A DNA stretch of 64,000 nucleotides from M3007 sp040397785 (lineage in GTDB: Bacteria > Bacteroidota > Bacteroidia > Chitinophagales > Saprospiraceae), in NCBI GenBank assembly GCA_040397785.1, contig JBBAVI010000014.1, positions 1-64,000 on the forward strand. The letters are read 5' to 3'. Of this stretch, positions 1 to 9,018 are shown piece after piece (position 1 is the stretch's first letter; every line of letters begins with the position of its first letter). The notes under the pieces are model-generated. The model was not told the origin of the DNA and made no database searches. It worked only from the letters and a program-made list of their open reading frames with translations. The translations under genes and the position numbers were made by a program.

Positions 1-51
1 TTGGAAACCGCTACCAACAGCGCTACCAAGAAAATGATCCAAACGAAGTAA
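1..51 (+). CDS. C-terminal tail of a protein cut by the window edge, probably T9SS type A sorting domain
   Basis: The frame is open from base 1 and ends in TAA at 49-51, giving the last 16 residues with the ending TKKMIQTK. A basic, hydrophobic tail of this kind is how T9SS type A sorting domains end, and such domains recur in this window. Only the tail is visible, so the rest of the protein cannot be judged. It is followed by two hairpins, as expected for a gene end. Confidence 0.45.
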   Translation: METATNSATKKMIQTK

Positions 52-63
52 TTTCGGTTATAA

Positions 64-90
64 GTCGGAAGGGTGTTGCGCCCTTCCGAC
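64..90 (+). terminator. hairpin after the truncated first gene
   Basis: A 10-bp perfect inverted repeat (GTCGGAAGGG / CCCTTCCGAC) with a 7-base loop lies 13 bases after the stop codon. No T-run follows it directly, so it may be an RNA-stabilising hairpin placed before the stronger terminator at 122-156. Confidence 0.5.
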
Positions 91-121
91 CTAACAGAAA
101 ACAGTTCGTTTTATAAAATTC

Positions 122-156
122 AGACCGGTTGGCATGTCAATGCCAACCGGTCTTTT
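122..156 (+). terminator. rho-independent terminator
   Basis: A perfect 13-bp stem (AGACCGGTTGGCA / TGCCAACCGGTCT) with a 5-base loop is followed by a short T-rich run. It closes transcription of the gene entering from the left. Between here and 371 the DNA is AT-rich; TATCTTTA near 325 is one base off the TAnnTTTG -7 consensus and is the only promoter hint seen for the next gene. Confidence 0.75.
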
Positions 157-370
157 GTATTAACATTTCGATATTATACAAATAATGTATTTGTAATTAA
201 TTAATTTGTATTATCTTAAAAGGGTTATGTCTAATATAGGCAATTTTTACAATAGTTAAAAAATGGGTAGTTGGCCGTTATTAAAAAAAACAATATTACT
301 TTTAAGCGCCCTAAGAAATTTATTATCTTTATTTTAATCAAGACCAAAATGTCTATCAAAAGATTCCTTC

Positions 371-3300
371 ATGAAAAGCCATACACACAACTGGGGCATG
401 GTCTGCCTCATCGCCTTTTGCTCCTTGACGGTTACTGACCTGGCCGCACAAAACTTACCTTCCGTAATCGTTTTAAGTAACGCCCCACTTTGCCTGAACA
501 ATACAGCACTTCAGCTCGATGAGCAAGGAGGAGAAGCGGTAAGTTGGGCATGGGAAGGTCCTAATGGATTCACTGCAAACATTCAAAATCCGGCAATTCA
601 AAATCCGACGCTAAGCGCTTCTGGCACTTACTCGGTAACGGTAACGGCTGCTTCGGGCCTGACCAATGTTGGAACGCTGGACGTTCTTTTGTATGAATCC
701 CCTCAATTTACCCTCACTAATGCATCCATTTGCGCCGGCACCAGTGTTCCAATACAGGCAACAGGCGCCGGGTTCAGTTGTAGTTGGCAACCAACTACAG
801 GGCTGGATGATCCACTGAATTGCGCGCCATTAGCATCGCCAGCCACCACTACGGTGTACACCCTAACAGCAACCAATGCGTCTGGCTGTACGACCCAAGG
901 TCAAATGCAGGTATATGTGCATCAGCCGGTTGCGCTCAGTTGCAAAAATCTCGTCACTGTTGCACTCGACGAAGACGGCCTGGTAACCATCACCCCAGAA
1001 ATGGTATTGAGCGGAACGGTATCAACCGATACGTTTTTAAAAGTGTCGGTCTTGCTGCAACCTACCCAAGAAAATCTGGGTAATGCGGTAGGTTGTGCCC
1101 AGATTGGGCAAGCACTTACGGTAAAAGTGATGGATAGTTGCACCGGAAATTTGTGTTGGGGGAATTTGAAAGTGCAAGACAACCTGGCACCCAAGATCAC
1201 TTGTACCCAATTGATCTTACCTTGCGCGCTGCCCAGTTACACGCCAACCTATTTAGGCACCCAAAATATTGCGCAGGCAACGCCCACGGCTACTGACAAC
1301 TGCGGGGTGCCTGCTTTAGGCTATTCTGACATCATCTATAACCTTAACTGTAATGCAGGCCCGATAAACGGGGTTGGCGATTTGAGTGCCTATATAGAAC
1401 GGCGTTGGACGGCTCAAGATAATCAGGGAAATACGGCCAGCTGTTTGCAGTATATCCTGGTAGATCGCGCCCATATTCCCGATTTGGTGCTGCCCGCCGA
1501 TATTACGGTAAATTGTACCAATCCCAATATTCAACCCAGTGCCACAGGTGCTCCTGCCGTGCCATTTGACGGGAAAAAATATCCAATTGCGCCGCAGGCT
1601 TACGGCTGTGATCTGAATACGATTTATACCGATGAACGCTTGGAGATTTGCGCTGGATCGTACAAAATTGTGCGTACCTGGACGATTTTTGACGATTGCC
1701 TGCCCAGTACCAATACGCCGCCTTTTAATCCACTGGAATATACCCAAATCATTAAGGTAATGGATCTCAGCGGACCGCAAATGACCTGTCCGGCCGATCT
1801 AACGGTGAGTACGGATCCTTATAGTTGCTGTGTAAGCTTGGATTTGCCAGATCTTATACTCACCGATGATTGTTCTCGCTTGCAATCGATTGATGCGACC
1901 ATTACTTCAAAAGATAGCACCAACGGGGCCCCTACCTATTATTTTGAAGTGCAGGGTGCATTGGGTGATTTCCCCGAGAATAATATTTGGTTGCCGGATA
2001 CCCTTGGGCAGCAAGGGATAAGCTCTTGTTTGCCAGTGGATACGTTTATCGTGCGCTATCGTGCAAAGGATGGTTGTGAAAATCTTTCCATTTGCTCGTT
2101 TAATTTGGTGGTTGCCGACAAGTCGGAACCAGTGGCTGTTTGTGATGAGTTTACCCAGGTTGCGATTGCCGCAGGTGGAAAATCTGAATTAGCCGCCATT
2201 ACATTTGACGATGGCTCTTACGATCAATGTTGTATTAAAAAGTTTGAAGGCCGCCGTTTGAATGGGCTGTGTGCTGGTGAGCCGGATAATTTTGGCCCTA
2301 CGGTGGAGTTTTGTTGTACCGATGTAGGCAAAACCATCAAAATTGTCATGCGGGTGACTGACTGCGCCGATAACACCAATGAATGCAATATTAATGTATT
2401 GGTGGAGGATAAAATAAAGCCGAGTTGTATTCCTCCGGTTAATGTGACCGTAAGTTGTGAAAATTTTGACCCTAGCCTTTGGGCATATGGCACTGCAACC
2501 GTCCAGGATAATTGCTGTGTAGGCGCGGTAAATAGTACGGCCAACTATAGTGCCTTTGATACCGTGTGTAATGTTGGCACCATCCTGCGCACCTTTACGG
2601 CATCCGATTGTAATGGGTTATCCAACACCTGTACCCAACGTATTGTAGTGCTTTACGAGCAGGAATATTTTATCCGAATGCCTAGCGATGCAAATGTTAC
2701 CAAATGTGATGGCACAGGAAATTACGGGGTCCCCATTTTCCTAAATGAAGACTGCGAATTGTTGGGAGTGAGTTATGAAGATCAAATCTTTACCCTGGTT
2801 CCCGACGCTTGTTATAAGATTATACGCCGCTGGCAAATCATCAATTGGTGTACATATATACCTGGAAAGCCATGTGTTGAGGTGCCAAATCCAGAACCCA
2901 ACCCGAATACGTTGGACCCCAACAATATCCGTGGCCCCATTTTGTCCCTGCCCGGTACAACAGGTATTTGGGCGCCTACTAATTTAAATGTGACCCCTGG
3001 AGCCCCGGCTACCAATTACGCTAACCTGCTTGATCCGAATGCAAATTGCTATAATTATGATCAGATCATTAAGGTAATTGACCTCCAGGATCCAAAAGTG
3101 AATATACCAGCCGGGCAGGATACTTTCTGTGACCTGAGTGCAAATGATGCAAGTCTTTGGAACGCGGACCATTGGTGGGATCAAGCCATTGGAAGCCAAA
3201 ATGTATGCGAAGGTCCCGTGGATCTTAAAATTACCGCCGTTGATTCCTGTACCGCAACCGATGTTTTTGTGCGCTACCTCTTGTTTCTTGATCTCAATCA

Positions 3301-5206
3301 GGATGGGGTGATGGAAACGGTAGTGAATAGCAATAATTTGCCTGGAACCAATACGGTAAATGTTGGGAATGCCGCAAATGCAAACTTTAGCGGCGGTACC
3401 CCGCAAAGTTTTGACCATCGAAATGTGCCGATAAACCAACAGTACGCGTTTGCCTTAGAAACCTACATTGAAAATAACCTGTTGCATGCTGCGGTAAAAT
3501 GGAACACCAGCGCCAACCCCAACCAATACTTCACGCCGGAGCTCCCTTATGGCAACCATAAAATTAAATGGATCGTGCAGGATGGCTGTGGCAATGAAAC
3601 CGTAAGAGAGTACAATTTTACGGTACGCGATTGCAAAGCCCCAACGCCAATTTGTATTAATGGGCTGAGTGTCAATATGATGCCAACACAAATGATCAGT
3701 ATTTGGGCAAGTGACTTGCTCCAATATGCCGATGATAATTGCACGCCAGCTGGTGCATTGCAGCTCGGAATTCGAAAAAGCAATACTGGGAATAATTTCC
3801 CTACCGATATCAATGGCAACCCGGAGGTGTCTGTAACATTTGGCTGTGCAGAACTGGGCAATCAACCCGTTGATTTATGGGTAAAAGACCTTTCCGGAAA
3901 TGCGGGATTTTGCCAAACATACGTGTTGGTGCAGGATAACATGGGGAATTGTCCGGTTGTTACGGGCAAAGCAGCAGGACTAGTTGCGACCGAGACAGGG
4001 GTTGGGTTGAGCAATGCAACCATCGAACTGAGTGGTATGAGTACCCTGGTTCCAGCATTTTCCTATTTTTCCGCTTCGGACGTTTTAGGAAATTATCAAT
4101 TTTATGAAGTGCCATTTTCTTCGGATTTTTCAATCACCCCATATAAGGATGATGACCCGCTCAATGGGGTTTCTACCTATGATCTTGCCCTGATTTCTCG
4201 ACATATTCTCGGCTTAGAGAATATAAAGTCTACCTACCAAATGATCGCCGCCGACGCGAATAAGTCGGGCTCTATCACCTCCTTTGACATCATTGAGTTG
4301 CGCAAACTTATTTTAGGGGTTTATGCTTCTTTACCAGCCAATACTTCCTGGTGTTTTGTGGATAAGGATTTTGTATTTCCCAACGAACTGAACCCTTTCG
4401 AAACCACATTTCCGGAATACAGGAACACGATTGATTATCAGAGTGACCTGATTGGAGAAGATTTTGTGGCAATTAAAGTGGGCGATGTGAATGGCAGCGC
4501 TACGCCAAATACGATTGTAAACGCAATAGAGCGCAATGCAGGCACTGAAATATTTACAACGGAAGATCGGTTACTAGGCAGTGGCGAAATTACCCAGGTA
4601 ACCATGCAGGCCACAAGCTTGCTTGAAGGATTTCAAATGACCTTAAAGTTTAAAGACCTTGAAATACTGGAAGTTATTCCCGGTGCGTCCATGCATGCCG
4701 AAAACTTTGCCTTGTTTCAGCCTATATCGGCCCTAACGGTCAGTTGGTTTGGACAAGCCATCCCTACGTTTACCATGCGCGTTCGGGCTTTAAAAACCAC
4801 ACAATTGCACGATTGTATGACAATTTCGAACAGCATTACGCTTTCGGAAGCCTATACGCATGTGTCCAATGACGTACAAAAAAAGGCGATTAGCTTGCAG
4901 TTTAGGGATGGTGCAAACACGGTTGAGTCGGGTGTAGGTTTTGAATTGTACCAGAACAACCCCAATCCTTTTGTGGATAAAACCAGCATTCACTTTTATT
5001 TGCCTGATCAGGATGAGGTTCGACTGGTCATAACCGATGCAGCTGGCCGACCCATTTATCAGCACAAAGCCCTCTTTTTAAAGGGAAACCAGCGTATTGT
5101 GGTGGACAAACAGCAATTGGGTGCTGCTGGAATCTGGTACTATACTTTGTACACGCGCTTTGGTACGGAAAGTAAAAAGATGATCAGCAGCGGTGCAATG
5201 CGCTGA
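371..5206 (+). CDS. large secreted surface protein with Ig/HYR-like repeats, dockerin-like segment and T9SS type A sorting domain
   Basis: The 1611-residue protein starts with a signal peptide (about residues 1-26, ending AAQ). An Ig/PKD-like part (about 28-180) is followed by a long region with about seven cysteine-containing blocks introduced by variants of 'v.D...P...C' (VQDNLAPKITC, VADKSEPVAVC, VEDKIKPSC, VRDCKAPTPIC), which look like HYR-type beta-sandwich modules. Near 1200 a Cna-B/carboxypeptidase-regulatory-like segment begins, followed by two dockerin-like calcium segments (about 1255-1320; core ADANKSGSITSFDIIELRKL). The C-terminus (about 1523-1611) is a T9SS type A sorting domain with YQNNPNPF and the closing KKMIS. 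The protein is inferred to be exported by T9SS and anchored or released at the surface. Function is unknown; adhesion or matrix-building is plausible. No operon partner is seen: a hairpin closes the gene and the next gene is convergent. Confidence 0.9.
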   Translation: MKSHTHNWGMVCLIAFCSLTVTDLAAQNLPSVIVLSNAPLCLNNTALQLDEQGGEAVSWAWEGPNGFTANIQNPAIQNPTLSASGTYSVTVTAASGLTNVGTLDVLLYESPQFTLTNASICAGTSVPIQATGAGFSCSWQPTTGLDDPLNCAPLASPATTTVYTLTATNASGCTTQGQMQVYVHQPVALSCKNLVTVALDEDGLVTITPEMVLSGTVSTDTFLKVSVLLQPTQENLGNAVGCAQIGQALTVKVMDSCTGNLCWGNLKVQDNLAPKITCTQLILPCALPSYTPTYLGTQNIAQATPTATDNCGVPALGYSDIIYNLNCNAGPINGVGDLSAYIERRWTAQDNQGNTASCLQYILVDRAHIPDLVLPADITVNCTNPNIQPSATGAPAVPFDGKKYPIAPQAYGCDLNTIYTDERLEICAGSYKIVRTWTIFDDCLPSTNTPPFNPLEYTQIIKVMDLSGPQMTCPADLTVSTDPYSCCVSLDLPDLILTDDCSRLQSIDATITSKDSTNGAPTYYFEVQGALGDFPENNIWLPDTLGQQGISSCLPVDTFIVRYRAKDGCENLSICSFNLVVADKSEPVAVCDEFTQVAIAAGGKSELAAITFDDGSYDQCCIKKFEGRRLNGLCAGEPDNFGPTVEFCCTDVGKTIKIVMRVTDCADNTNECNINVLVEDKIKPSCIPPVNVTVSCENFDPSLWAYGTATVQDNCCVGAVNSTANYSAFDTVCNVGTILRTFTASDCNGLSNTCTQRIVVLYEQEYFIRMPSDANVTKCDGTGNYGVPIFLNEDCELLGVSYEDQIFTLVPDACYKIIRRWQIINWCTYIPGKPCVEVPNPEPNPNTLDPNNIRGPILSLPGTTGIWAPTNLNVTPGAPATNYANLLDPNANCYNYDQIIKVIDLQDPKVNIPAGQDTFCDLSANDASLWNADHWWDQAIGSQNVCEGPVDLKITAVDSCTATDVFVRYLLFLDLNQDGVMETVVNSNNLPGTNTVNVGNAANANFSGGTPQSFDHRNVPINQQYAFALETYIENNLLHAAVKWNTSANPNQYFTPELPYGNHKIKWIVQDGCGNETVREYNFTVRDCKAPTPICINGLSVNMMPTQMISIWASDLLQYADDNCTPAGALQLGIRKSNTGNNFPTDINGNPEVSVTFGCAELGNQPVDLWVKDLSGNAGFCQTYVLVQDNMGNCPVVTGKAAGLVATETGVGLSNATIELSGMSTLVPAFSYFSASDVLGNYQFYEVPFSSDFSITPYKDDDPLNGVSTYDLALISRHILGLENIKSTYQMIAADANKSGSITSFDIIELRKLILGVYASLPANTSWCFVDKDFVFPNELNPFETTFPEYRNTIDYQSDLIGEDFVAIKVGDVNGSATPNTIVNAIERNAGTEIFTTEDRLLGSGEITQVTMQATSLLEGFQMTLKFKDLEILEVIPGASMHAENFALFQPISALTVSWFGQAIPTFTMRVRALKTTQLHDCMTISNSITLSEAYTHVSNDVQKKAISLQFRDGANTVESGVGFELYQNNPNPFVDKTSIHFYLPDQDEVRLVITDAAGRPIYQHKALFLKGNQRIVVDKQQLGAAGIWYYTLYTRFGTESKKMISSGAMR

Positions 5207-5221
5207 TTAAATTGGAAATTG

Positions 5222-5285
5222 AACTTGTTGTGGCAGGGCTTAAAATGGACTAGTTCTGTCGTTTTATACCCCGCCACAACAAGTT
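5222..5285. terminator. bidirectional terminator-like hairpin between convergent genes
   Basis: Perfect 13-bp arms (AACTTGTTGTGGC / GCCACAACAAGTT) at 5222-5234 and 5273-5285 enclose a 38-base loop; the stem continues loosely through GGG/CCC. The element fills the gap between two convergent genes, so it probably serves both, but it lacks a clean T-run. Confidence 0.6.
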
Positions 5286-5287
5286 TA

Positions 5288-6097
5288 TTATAATACTTTA
5301 GATAAAATGAAGTTCAAGTAAACTTCATCCTGATTGTTGACGCCCAGTCGGTTGCTGTTGAGGTGAATCAGGCTGGGCAGGGCTTTTTCAAGGTTGGTGC
5401 CTAACTCTGGCAAAATCAATTGATTGCCGCGCACCCAACGTACCCAGTCTGGTTGTTTGGCATCTATTTTATTTTGTTCCAGTGCTTTCCAAAGTGCGCC
5501 CAAGGTGCTGCGGAGTTCGTCGGCTTGTGGGGCCAGGCTGATTTCGAACTGACCATACACTTCCGTTTTAAAATTGTCTCCCATCTGTTGCTGGCCATCA
5601 GGCTGAAAGAAGAGCGAAAACCACTGTTCGCCCAACCGGTCGAAGTACCAGGCCGCCTTTTTATGGTCAAATCCAGCAGCAAAGGCTGTAATGGTGTGCA
5701 TGCGCAGGGCGTCATACATAGCGTCACCGTAGGTATATTCCCGATCCAAGCGATCCAGTACCACCCGGGTAGAAACATGAAAGTACTCTTCAGCCCAAAT
5801 AAGTGCTTCTTCCCCGCCAAAACGTTCAGCCTCTGCTTCATACGGTTGTTCTTCCCATTCGCCGCGTTCGGCAAACCAGCCCGCCAGGCCAGGTCGAAGC
5901 GTTTCTTCCAGCCATTCCTCCTCCCCGCGTATGCGCAGGCGGATGTGCGGACCTTTTTCGTCGGCATAACGCACAAAAAAAGCGCGGGCTCCTTTCACGG
6001 GCCAAACAAATTGAGCCAGAAAGGGCTTTACAGCACGGGCCAGGAATACATCGGGTACTTCCAGCGGATAGAAATGGTAAGAGAGCCAGGTTTGCAT
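5288..6097 (-). CDS. stand-alone lanthipeptide dehydratase C-terminal (elimination) domain, thiopeptide-type biosynthesis protein
   Basis: A 269-residue protein matching the SpaB_C/TIGR03891 family: FFVRYADEKGPHIRLRIRG at 40-58, YEAEAERFGG at 86-95, FHVST at 106-110 and SLIHLNSNRLG near 242-252. In NisB-type dehydratases this domain removes glutamate from glutamylated Ser/Thr to give dehydroamino acids; its key residues there are two Arg in an H-x-R-x-R motif, an Arg in the ERxGG motif and a late His before NRL. The equivalents here (R53, R55, R92, H245) are all present, so it looks catalytically competent. The large N-terminal glutamylation domain, a LanC cyclase, a precursor peptide and a transporter are not seen nearby; neighbours are a surface protein and a tRNA. 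It could also be a domain of the pericyclic or other post-translational type used in split systems. Family assignment is firm; substrate unknown. Confidence 0.85.
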   Translation of the reverse strand: MQTWLSYHFYPLEVPDVFLARAVKPFLAQFVWPVKGARAFFVRYADEKGPHIRLRIRGEEEWLEETLRPGLAGWFAERGEWEEQPYEAEAERFGGEEALIWAEEYFHVSTRVVLDRLDREYTYGDAMYDALRMHTITAFAAGFDHKKAAWYFDRLGEQWFSLFFQPDGQQQMGDNFKTEVYGQFEISLAPQADELRSTLGALWKALEQNKIDAKQPDWVRWVRGNQLILPELGTNLEKALPSLIHLNSNRLGVNNQDEVYLNFILSKVL

Positions 6098-6103
6098 GGG
6101 GCA

Positions 6104-6129
6104 AAAATCGGCTTTTTTAAACCGATTTT
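6104..6129. promoter_or_regulatory. palindrome just upstream of the elimination-domain gene
   Basis: Arms AAAATCGG / CCGATTTT (8 bp, perfect) are separated by 10 AT-rich bases, ending 6 bases before the start codon at 6097. It could be an operator or a 5' hairpin that hides the start. No experiment supports either reading. Confidence 0.35.
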
Positions 6130-6161
6130 AAAAAATATTTTCCAACATGCCGGAAAATATA

Positions 6162-6195
6162 AATGCCTCACAGAAAAATCTGTAAGGCATTTTTT
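6162..6195 (-). terminator. terminator after tRNA-fMet
   Basis: An imperfect 13-bp stem (AATGCCTcACAGA / TCTGTaAGGCATT) with a short A/T loop sits directly downstream of the tRNA on the minus strand. It has T-rich flanks on both strands, so it may work in both directions. Confidence 0.7.
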
Positions 6196-6196
6196 G

Positions 6197-6269
<73 letters not shown>

Positions 6270-6281
6270 ATTTAGCGAGCG

Positions 6282-6289
6282 CAAAGATA
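6282..6289 (-). promoter_or_regulatory. -7 promoter element of the initiator tRNA
   Basis: TATCTTTG on the minus strand matches the Bacteroidota -7 consensus TAnnTTTG and ends 13 bases before the tRNA 5' end. No convincing -33 TTG is found at the usual distance. Confidence 0.55.
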
Positions 6290-6367
6290 CAATAATATTA
6301 TCGAAATGTCCTAATTTTTTGGAAAGTTTATTCTTAAAACCTTTTATCAGGCAGAAAACTGAAGATT

Positions 6368-8185
6368 CTAACGGGGTATTTCAGACAAAGACTGCCGCAA
6401 CTTTTCCCGATCCGCCTGTATTTTCTTGTTGCCAGGATCCAGTTCCAGGTAGCGGTTGTAATCTTCCAGGGTTTTTGTAGGCTGTCGCATTTTTAAATGC
6501 AACATGGCGCGGTTCAAATAACCCATTTTATTTTGTGGGTCTAATTGCAAGCCTTGGTTAAAATCCTGCTCTGCCGCTTCTAGTTGGTTGATCGTTCCCA
6601 AGGCGGCACCCCGGTTGATCAACATGGCCCCATGTACTGAAGGACTAAGTCGATCGACCAACGAAAGGCTCTTATTGTAATCTTGCAAGGCATTTTGCAG
6701 GAACTCGCCCGATTTTTCTTTGGGAAATTTGCCCGACATGGCCATATCGAAATACGTTTTTCCGCGGCTGTTGAGTAATTCCGGATTCTGGGGCTCGATG
6801 CGGAGCGCATTTTGGTAGTCGTTCATAGCAGGCTCAAATTGCTGCAAACTCCGGTAATACTGTCCGCGGTACCAATACGGCAACCCGCTTTTATCCGGCG
6901 CATACTCAATGACACGGGTCCATAAAGTCTCGCTGTTTTGCCAAATACCAATTTGCAAATAAGTGGCAGCAGCATATAAGAGCCCAATTACAAGTACTGC
7001 CATGCGCAAATTGGTCGTGTTTGTTTGCCGTTTTTCATAGTAATCATAATGATAAGCAACGATGGCAAACAAACCGAAATACGGCACATACGTAAAACGG
7101 TCGGCCAAAAAACCCTGTCCCGCCGTCAGGATTTGCAGCAAAAACACCACATTTACAAAGAAAAACAACAACCCAAACACCCAAATACGCATATCCCGCC
7201 GGTATAATTGCCAAATCGCAAGCGCAAATCCGACAAAAAGTAAAGGCCCCGCATAAATCCAAACCGGCAGTGGCGTAGGATAGGTGTACAAAGGAAGCAT
7301 GGGGTAGGGGAGGATGGCTTTGTACAAATACACCCCCATGGAATAAGCGCCGATACATAGTCGGTCGGCCAAACTAAATTGTACAGAGGCCGGATTCACC
7401 GCACCCTGTAATCCCAAGGTGTACACATTTATTAAGCCAAAAACGAGCGAAAGTGCCCAAAACGGCCATTTTTCCAACAAAGCCGTACGTATTGAAACCG
7501 GCCGCCGCAGCCAATAATCTATTAATAGCATCGATAGCGGTAAGGTGACCGCTTGTACTTTCGATAAACAAGAAAGCAAGGCCATCCCCACGGCAAGCCA
7601 AAAATAGCGCTGTTTGGCCTTGTCTGTTTGTGCCCAGCGCATGTAATACCAGAGCGCGGCAAAGAAAAACAGGCCAAATAATACGTCCTTGCGCTCGGTG
7701 GCCCAGGCCACCGACTCTACCCGCATGGGGTGAATGCCAAAAAACAAGCCACCCACAAATGCGCCGCCCGCTCCGAAGCCCATGGCCAATAAAACGCGCA
7801 TCACCAGCATCACCACCAGGGCATGCAGCAGGATATTGTCAAAATGCACTAATGTTGCATTGAAACTGCCCGCAACGGCTTTTTCGATAAAAAAACTAAA
7901 GATCGTGAGCGGATTGTAGTTGCCTAATTGCGCCGAACCCTGGCGGATATCGAAAATAGACGCAACATGCTGCGCGTCTATTTTGGCCAGGTTAGGGTTG
8001 TTGAGGATGGTGGCATCGTCGTCCCAGTTAACAAATCCGCATTTTAAGGCGCCCAAATAACACACCAAGGTAACTGCCATGGCAATCCAGATCATCCGCG
8101 TTGGACTGGCTTCAGTTTGTTTGGGCGGCTGGGCGGCAGCTGGGGACTTTATGCCCTTGGCTGGGCTTTTTTTAGATTGTATCAT
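6368..8185 (-). CDS. polytopic membrane protein with C-terminal TPR repeats, TMTC/GT-C-like
   Basis: 605 residues from the ATG at 8185. The open frame extends to 8332, but the extra 49 residues are translated from a dispersed GATTTCC repeat and are unlikely to be coding. After a short basic tail come about ten membrane helices (first about 31-50), an early WDDD motif (54-57) typical of GT-C glycosyltransferase luminal loops, and HPMRVESVAWATERKDVL (152-169), a signature of TMTC/O-mannosyltransferase-like TPR proteins. Roughly 420-605 holds about five TPR units (for example NDYQNALRIEPQNPELLNSR). By family it may move sugars from a lipid carrier onto exported proteins, or serve as a membrane scaffold; no acceptor is suggested by the neighbours. 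It is monocistronic and divergent from the ECF sigma gene. Confidence 0.8.
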   Translation of the reverse strand: MIQSKKSPAKGIKSPAAAQPPKQTEASPTRMIWIAMAVTLVCYLGALKCGFVNWDDDATILNNPNLAKIDAQHVASIFDIRQGSAQLGNYNPLTIFSFFIEKAVAGSFNATLVHFDNILLHALVVMLVMRVLLAMGFGAGGAFVGGLFFGIHPMRVESVAWATERKDVLFGLFFFAALWYYMRWAQTDKAKQRYFWLAVGMALLSCLSKVQAVTLPLSMLLIDYWLRRPVSIRTALLEKWPFWALSLVFGLINVYTLGLQGAVNPASVQFSLADRLCIGAYSMGVYLYKAILPYPMLPLYTYPTPLPVWIYAGPLLFVGFALAIWQLYRRDMRIWVFGLLFFFVNVVFLLQILTAGQGFLADRFTYVPYFGLFAIVAYHYDYYEKRQTNTTNLRMAVLVIGLLYAAATYLQIGIWQNSETLWTRVIEYAPDKSGLPYWYRGQYYRSLQQFEPAMNDYQNALRIEPQNPELLNSRGKTYFDMAMSGKFPKEKSGEFLQNALQDYNKSLSLVDRLSPSVHGAMLINRGAALGTINQLEAAEQDFNQGLQLDPQNKMGYLNRAMLHLKMRQPTKTLEDYNRYLELDPGNKKIQADREKLRQSLSEIPR

Positions 8186-8218
8186 GGGTGGTCGACTTTG
8201 GAGTAAAGGTAAGCTCTT

Positions 8219-8267
8219 GGATTTCCGATTTCCGATTTGTTTGATTTCCGATTTCCGATTGGATTTT
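8219..8267 (+). repeat. dispersed GATTTCC-type intergenic repeat, copy 1
   Basis: About 49 bp built from GATTTCC-like heptamers. A second copy lies at 34447-34495 in the opposite orientation with only a few mismatches. It sits upstream of the TPR membrane gene and lengthens that open frame artificially. Confidence 0.8.
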
Positions 8268-8428
8268 ACATTTCCGAATTTAGATTTGGTGCGGAAATGG
8301 GCTTTTTGAACCCTTTTTTGGCCCGAAAGCATAAAATTGAAATTAAATCAAAAAATAATTCAGCACCATACAACGAAATTTACGACGCCTGGCTTCTTTA
8401 TAATAAACAACAACGATAACCGACGCAC

Positions 8429-8959
8429 ATGACTGATCGCATCCTAATTGAAGCCTGTATAGCCAACGATCGAAAGGCGCAGCACCAACTGTACGAGCGG
8501 TACAAAGGTGCGATGTACACCCTGGCGTACCGGATTACGGCCGATTTTGAATTGGCGGGTGAAGCGTTGCAGGATGCTTTTCTGAATATATTTAAGCATT
8601 TGGACCGTTTTGAAGGTAAAAGTACGCTGGGGGCCTGGATCAAAACCATTGTGGTGCGGGAGGCGGTGCGCAAATCGAAGCGGCAACCCATGCGTTTCGA
8701 TGAATTGGTGGAATACGAAAACCAAGCTGCTTTCGACTGGAGTACTTTAATGTTGGACGCGGCTTATTTGGAAAAGGCCATCCTTGATTTGCCGGATGGT
8801 TTTCGGCAGGCCTTTGTTTTAGTTGAAATTGAGGGCTGGTCGCATGCAGAAATTGCCGATTTCTGCGGAATCAGTGAAAGCACCTCGCGGTCGCAGTTGT
8901 TTCACGCCAAAAAACGCCTGCGTGCGGTATTGAGTCCCGTTATCGACCAAGATCCATAA
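8429..8959 (+). CDS. ECF-type RNA polymerase sigma factor
   Basis: 176 residues with the two-domain sigma-70 ECF layout. Region 2 (about 15-85) includes LYERYKGAMYTLAYRI and the DAFLNIFKHLDRF core that binds polymerase and the -10 element. Region 4 (about 117-172) includes LPDGFRQAFVLVEIEGWSHAEIA and the recognition helix ISESTSRSQLFHAKKRL. It starts a five-gene plus-strand run ending at the terminator near 13.5 kb. The next gene encodes a one-helix membrane protein that may be its anti-sigma factor. The operon suggests control of envelope proteins, including two barrel paralogues; whether the sigma drives its own operon is not shown. Confidence 0.92.
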   Translation: MTDRILIEACIANDRKAQHQLYERYKGAMYTLAYRITADFELAGEALQDAFLNIFKHLDRFEGKSTLGAWIKTIVVREAVRKSKRQPMRFDELVEYENQAAFDWSTLMLDAAYLEKAILDLPDGFRQAFVLVEIEGWSHAEIADFCGISESTSRSQLFHAKKRLRAVLSPVIDQDP

Positions 8960-9018
8960 AATGTAAATGTTTGATTTTTAACCAAAAAAAGACAATTCAA
9001 GCATTTCATCTTTTAGCC

